29,075 nt of DNA from Gammaproteobacteria bacterium (GTDB taxonomy: Bacteria; Pseudomonadota; Gammaproteobacteria; DSM-16500). Made by a program: the position numbers and the translations under genes. The first letter of the stretch is position 1. Every line of letters starts with the position of its first letter. The notes beneath the pieces are model-generated. The model saw only the letters and a program-made list of their open reading frames with translations, had not been told where the DNA came from and made no database searches. Location: contig JAJONP010000012.1 in assembly GCA_021323555.1 (NCBI GenBank), positions 1 to 29,075 of the forward strand, read 5' to 3'. This document shows positions 24,999 through 29,075 of this stretch, piece by piece.

Positions 24999-25129
24999 AA
25001 CATTCAGACACTTTACTTTAGGTTACATAAACCATATGTTGGCATACCCTTGATGAATAAGCAGAAAGCTCTACATATTAATGTATAATAGGCTCTCTTA
25101 GGCAAAGTCTATCTTGGTAATTCTCGATC

Positions 25130-28100
25130 TTAAATTGATAGCGCCTTACTACTGTCCTCGTTCGAACTATAGACTAATTTATGCTCAAATTCCTCATCTT
25201 TGGCAGCAAAACGATTGACCAAACTTGATTTATTACCTTCATTCAGTGCTTGCACACTGCTATCAAAAGATTCCTCATTAGAATGGATATAATTTGTTCT
25301 ATATTCAGTTTCCTGTGATAATTGGGCTAATTCTGTAAAAATTTCTTGTCGCGTCTTACTGCTATCTTGAATAGTTAACAGCGGCTTGTAGTGATCTTCA
25401 CCATTATAAAATAAAAATATTGGATCTTCTTGATTTTGAGTATTCTCTTCCTCCTGCGACCAGAAAACTTGAGGCACAGCCCCAGCCATTAGTAATACTA
25501 TTGGCCTTTGAAGCAACGGGGCGAGTACAGCCAATTCAAGATAACCTGCCCAAGTTCCTTGTTGCTTCATAAAGTGTAGATATTGATCAATATCATTAAC
25601 CATGTGTTCAATTCCATCCACAGTTCGAAGCTGTATATCAATTCCTTCTTGCTGAAAAAGTGCTGCTAACATATCTCGATGCCTTTCTATGCCTTGCTCA
25701 ACGAGCAAATTTCGAATGCCTAAATGAGAACCTTCTGGAGTAAATGCAGCAACCGATTTAAATAGACAATCTCCCCCTCCGCCGTAATCTTCAGCTGGTA
25801 TAAATAAGTTAAGTCCATCGTTCTTCTTTCTTTTTACATCATAAGCTCGATGCTCTTTTTCTTCTTTTTTTCCATTTTTACCGTAACATTTTTCCAGGTA
25901 TAATGAAAAAAATTTCCCCAATAGCCGTCCTAACTTTTGAAAGTCATCAGTTACACAAGAAGGAGGGGAAAGGGGGTTATCATCCTCTGTATCATTTAAG
26001 GGTAATGGTAAAGAAGAGGAAACACAAGAAGTATGCAAACTATCTTCTTGTAATCCCATTTTTTGAAAATCTTCAGTAACAGAAAATAAAGGATCGGCCT
26101 CAAAATCTTTTTCAAAAAAAGAAGTATAGTCTTCATTATTACTCCTAGAACCTAATGGGGTAGCTGATCGGGGATAACTAGAACCAACTTCTGTAGTGGA
26201 AGAGGACGTAGAATCTAAACGATAAAGAGAGATGTCTTCTTCGTTATTACGTCGAGATTTTAACAGAGTAGTCGCTCGCGGATAATTAGAACCATCCTTC
26301 GTAGAAGGAGAAGGTGTAAATCCTAAACGATAAGGACTCTCTTTTTTAACTTTTTGACTGTCCGCACTCAAAGGGGTACGCGGACAGGTTCTTTTAGTGG
26401 GAGGAGTTCTTAAAATGTCATCAATAAATAACAACTCTTCAATTTCTTCTTTTTTTAGCCCAATAGCGCGGCCTGCTTGACGAATTTCTTCCTCAGTAAT
26501 GTTGAAAAAAGACTGTTTGTGGGTGGTTAGTTGTACTTTTATAGTAGGCAGTATTGCACCTTTTTTTCGGCCATCACGCTTTTTATAAAGCTCAGCTCCA
26601 ATCTTTTTACGCCAAGACTGCCGTTTTTCATCATCCATAACACGATCGGGCACATCACAACTAATTCCGTGATTTTGATCCAAAAAAGCCAACTGACCTT
26701 TTTTTTCTATTGCAAGTTCTGTAGCTTTTTTAACTAGTCTAGCAGTATGATAACAGCATAACCATTCGAACAAATCTTCTAAAACTGTTTCATATTCAAG
26801 CCTATTTTTTGCATTTGCTATAATCCTTTCTTTAAATAAGGCAAAAATTTTTGGCGTAAATCCATAACGCTGATCAAATTCAACATTATATTCATCTGAG
26901 AAATTTGGACAACGTACAACTTCACTGTATACAACTTCTTCTTCCGGCAGATAACCTAAGGCAGTAGCTTCTAATTCTGGAGCAATTACGGTAGCTGCGC
27001 TTAAAGCACCATATTGCTGCTTCTCTCTTACGAGAGACCTACGACGACTAAGGATTGTTAAACTGTCAAGACGTCTTAAGGTAATCTGGATTTCACCTAA
27101 ATAGGGGTAACTAGGCCTACCATCATTACGGTAACGTGGTTTTAAGGCACCAGGTTCATATGGATTTTTCATCCCCAAAGCATATCGGTAAGCATGATAT
27201 GGAGCTTCAGATTCCGATATAAATGGGTTGTACGCATTTGGCAAATGAAAATCGATTTTGAGATCTTCTCTCATCTGAGCTAACATACGTTGAAAGGAAA
27301 TAATTCCATTTGTATATATATGTTGTAAAACATCTAATAAATTTCCAAATAATCTTTTATCTTTACCACCACCTTCCGACAAACCATGCGCCAAAATATG
27401 TTCAACTTGCTGTATTCTTAATAACTGCTTACACAATTCTTCACCAGTTTCTAGCAATCTAGCATAGACTTCTGAGTCTTTTTCGTAAGTCTGTTTTAAT
27501 AGCTCAACATCTTGGTAAAAATCAAGATGGCCTTTTAAGACAGCCTCGCTAAAATAAGCTGTCTCTCTTTTAGCAAGTTGTATTTCACTTTTCCGTAATA
27601 GCCTTCGCACCTCATCGGAAAATCGACCTGGCATGTGGTTAATCCCTCTAAAGCCTGGAATAAAAATAGGCTTACTAAATAATAAATTACCATCAACATC
27701 AAGTATTTTTCCCTCGGAATCAAAAACATCGTATTCAATCAAATCTGATCGCGCCTTTCTAACAAGAAAATGATTTGCAAACTTAATGACATTTTCTGGC
27801 AATGCTATGCTCGGAATCTTATAAATTTTTTTTGGACAATTCTTTAATCTTCCTTCCAGATATTTTATAAATCTTTCATATCCAGCTTGTCTTCGAATTT
27901 CTTCTAGAGAGTCATTTTCGCCATTAACTTCGAGAGGACACGTTAATTCTGCTTCTGAATCCGTATCAGAAATATATTCTGTTAATTCAAAAAACTCATC
28001 CTCTTCAATAGAAAGCAGCTGGTATTTATTTTCGAGCTTACCCTGTTTTGATCCAAACTGATCTAAATATTGTTTTAATAAGTTAAATTTATCAATTGTA

Positions 28101-28441
28101 AACTTATAAACAGGTTCAACAGCACCCCTTAAACAACTGCTTTCAGGGAGATGATCAATTGATAAGTATGGTACTAAAACAGATAGAGCAATTCGTAAAT
28201 GAGCAGCATATTTGTCTTTAATGAAAAAAGAAAGATTATCTTCAGGAAAGTTATATGCTAAAGAACGATTAATCAACCCATCTAATAAAGCATAAATTAA
28301 TCGATATTTAGTTTCAACAGAGGGTAGTTTTCTCAAAATTCTCCATTCTTTTTCACTCTCAAAAGACTCTAAAAAAATGCCCGCAGGAGCTACTCGAATA
28401 CGATAAGAGTTTTCATCAAAAACAATTTCATAGATCTTCAT
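25130..28441 (-). CDS. Giant protein with C-terminal OTU-type cysteine protease domain, candidate deubiquitinase effector
   Basis: A 1103-residue soluble protein. Residues about 1-690 are unrecognised, mostly helical and charged. About 699-770 is a Ser/Thr/Pro-rich linker with a tandem 36-residue duplication. The OTU domain spans about 880-1025: YGGGGDCLFKSVA with Asp891 and the nucleophile Cys892, the helix-rich middle, GTWAGYLELAVLAPLLQRPI, and GEDHYKPLL with the catalytic His1017. This is the order and spacing of OTU deubiquitinases, cleaving ubiquitin from host proteins in characterised bacterial cases. The C-terminal tail (KDEEFEHK, then SSKALSI) has the acidic block and hydrophobic end often seen in Dot/Icm substrates. 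The start has a GGGGAG ribosome site 10 nt upstream. It is the only gene between repeats B and C. Activity and secretion are untested. Confidence 0.85.
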   Translation of the reverse strand: MKIYEIVFDENSYRIRVAPAGIFLESFESEKEWRILRKLPSVETKYRLIYALLDGLINRSLAYNFPEDNLSFFIKDKYAAHLRIALSVLVPYLSIDHLPESSCLRGAVEPVYKFTIDKFNLLKQYLDQFGSKQGKLENKYQLLSIEEDEFFELTEYISDTDSEAELTCPLEVNGENDSLEEIRRQAGYERFIKYLEGRLKNCPKKIYKIPSIALPENVIKFANHFLVRKARSDLIEYDVFDSEGKILDVDGNLLFSKPIFIPGFRGINHMPGRFSDEVRRLLRKSEIQLAKRETAYFSEAVLKGHLDFYQDVELLKQTYEKDSEVYARLLETGEELCKQLLRIQQVEHILAHGLSEGGGKDKRLFGNLLDVLQHIYTNGIISFQRMLAQMREDLKIDFHLPNAYNPFISESEAPYHAYRYALGMKNPYEPGALKPRYRNDGRPSYPYLGEIQITLRRLDSLTILSRRRSLVREKQQYGALSAATVIAPELEATALGYLPEEEVVYSEVVRCPNFSDEYNVEFDQRYGFTPKIFALFKERIIANAKNRLEYETVLEDLFEWLCCYHTARLVKKATELAIEKKGQLAFLDQNHGISCDVPDRVMDDEKRQSWRKKIGAELYKKRDGRKKGAILPTIKVQLTTHKQSFFNITEEEIRQAGRAIGLKKEEIEELLFIDDILRTPPTKRTCPRTPLSADSQKVKKESPYRLGFTPSPSTKDGSNYPRATTLLKSRRNNEEDISLYRLDSTSSSTTEVGSSYPRSATPLGSRSNNEDYTSFFEKDFEADPLFSVTEDFQKMGLQEDSLHTSCVSSSLPLPLNDTEDDNPLSPPSCVTDDFQKLGRLLGKFFSLYLEKCYGKNGKKEEKEHRAYDVKRKKNDGLNLFIPAEDYGGGGDCLFKSVAAFTPEGSHLGIRNLLVEQGIERHRDMLAALFQQEGIDIQLRTVDGIEHMVNDIDQYLHFMKQQGTWAGYLELAVLAPLLQRPIVLLMAGAVPQVFWSQEEENTQNQEDPIFLFYNGEDHYKPLLTIQDSSKTRQEIFTELAQLSQETEYRTNYIHSNEESFDSSVQALNEGNKSSLVNRFAAKDEEFEHKLVYSSNEDSSKALSI

Positions 28442-28524
28442 TGAAGCAATACTCCCCTTTATTCATACAGAAACTCGTTAGCCAAATACTTAGCAATTAT
28501 AATCAGCATGTTTTTAGTTATGTA

Positions 28525-28639
28525 TGGGGTTGTTGCATAATTCAAAAATAAGTTTTTGAAATAGATGAATTTTTAAAAAATTAATACAAAAATAATCTCT
28601 TTCAAAATCAGCTTATTATCTATTTATGCAACAACGCCA
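28525..28639. mobile_element. 115-bp MITE-like element
   Basis: Terminal inverted repeats of 16 bp with one mismatch: TGGGGTTGTTGCATAA (28525-28540) and, on the minus strand from 28639, TGGCGTTGTTGCATAA. The inverted similarity continues inward (AATAAG and TTTTGAAA on both arms), so the whole unit is nearly palindromic. There is no coding capacity. The GTTGTTGCATAA end resembles insertion-sequence termini, suggesting a non-autonomous derivative. It sits about 85 bp upstream of the OTU gene. No clear target duplication was seen. Confidence 0.7.
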
Positions 28640-28903
28640 TTATAATCACATACTCAACAATCTGAAGCAGATTTATTCTTAATAAAAGAGCATTCTTCTT
28701 TTTTGAAGGGCGAGATTTGAATTTTTTTAATAGTATTTAACATTGTGAAATCTTAAACGGGGGAATAATACTTCTTACAAAACTTAATTACAACTGCCAT
28801 ACTAAGAAAAAACACTGGGGCTTTTGCTTGAGTTCCTCGTAATATTATCCAGCAAACTAAAGCCTCCCTGCGTTCTCTAGCTATAAACCAACATTTTGTT
28901 GCT
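28640..28903. other. Gene-free spacer before repeat C
   Basis: About 260 bp of AT-rich sequence with no gene, promoter or repeat that I can support. Confidence 0.5.
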
Positions 28904-29075
28904 TTTAGAGCAATGGATCGATTTTTCTAAATTGCTTTTTGAACAAAAAATAATCTTTTCGGGTGTCGGTATTCATTTGAACTTGTAGAGCTTTTGGCAG
29001 GCCGTGAAGGAATCGAACCTTCGACCAATGGATTAAAAGATTGGAGCGATAAAACCACTACTCTTTTAAATTTCT
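28904..29075 (-). repeat. Repeat copy C (module boundary, runs to window edge)
   Basis: Third direct copy: TTTAGAGCAATGGATCGATT, GAACAAAAAATAATCTTTTC, CGGTATTCATTTGAACTTGT, then the tRNA 3' segment and GCGATAAAACCAC, shared with copy B. The tail that A and B share would lie beyond the window. Confidence 0.8.
28995..29039 (-). other. tRNA-Lys(UUU) 3' fragment, copy C
   Basis: The minus strand has CTTTTAATCCATTGGTC, a perfectly paired T-arm (GAAGG-TTCGATT-CCTTC) and ACGGCCTGCCA. It is the same 45-nt portion as copy A (anticodon loop to CCA) with a different but still paired T-stem. The 5' half of a tRNA is absent on the adjoining sequence, so it is a fragment. Confidence 0.8.

Larger units (their letters stand above)
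24337..25129. other. Spacer between the two giant genes, containing repeat B
   Basis: No gene. It contains the ankyrin gene's leader and presumed promoter (no clear boxes seen; TCCCC/GGGGA can form a small hairpin near 24390-24405), repeat copy B, and about 130 bp of sequence after the OTU gene. Open frames of 76-79 codons here lie across the repeat and have no ribosome site. Confidence 0.6.

Overview
The window looks like a chromosomal segment of an AT-rich, host-associated gammaproteobacterium, most likely a member of the Legionellales (Coxiella/Legionella/Rickettsiella/Berkiella-like). This rests on gene content: a giant ankyrin-type repeat protein, a giant protein with an OTU-type cysteine protease domain, an upstream site resembling the Legionella/Coxiella PmrA box, and housekeeping or stress genes of gammaproteobacterial type (ppiD, selO, ybdK, T4 endonuclease V-like glycosylase). 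The species cannot be named from sequence alone.

Layout. (1) 1-6.2 kb is ordinary chromosome: the 5' end of ppiD, a metabolite:H+ symporter-type MFS transporter, a two-gene unit of a DUF2383 four-helix protein followed by selO, and a two-gene unit of a CPA2 cation/proton antiporter followed by a YbdK-type glutamate-cysteine ligase. The last two units share a redox/ion stress theme. (2) 6.7-12.0 kb is a probable cell-surface locus: an exported beta-barrel-like protein and, 60 bp downstream, a 1259-residue protein with an exported-looking N-terminal half, a Pro/Ser/Ala spacer and a multi-membrane-spanning C-terminal half. (3) 12.1-13.9 kb holds a pyrimidine-dimer glycosylase and an unrecognised helical 385-residue protein preceded by the PmrA-box-like site. 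(4) 13.9-20.7 kb is a worn accessory region: terminal repeats of a lost IS, a DUF378 gene, an internally deleted IS3-family element, an excisionase-like HTH gene with its own promoter and inverted repeat, a 361-residue Sel1-like/coiled protein, long gene-poor stretches, an SDR oxidoreductase plus DUF6496 pair, and a truncated tyrosine integrase. (5) 20.4-29.1 kb is the most unusual part. Three same-direction copies (A, B, C) of a roughly 170-285 bp repeat each carry the 3' end of a tRNA-Lys gene. Between A and B lies one giant gene (48-residue ankyrin-like repeats); between B and C lies another, unrelated giant gene (OTU protease).

The simplest reading is that two single-gene 'effector modules', each about 4.2-4.3 kb, were inserted in tandem at a tRNA-Lys-type attachment sequence, beside the relic of an integrase that could have used it. 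The modules carry no recombinase of their own. Effector roles and secretion are inferences from domain content and context; nothing here shows secretion directly.
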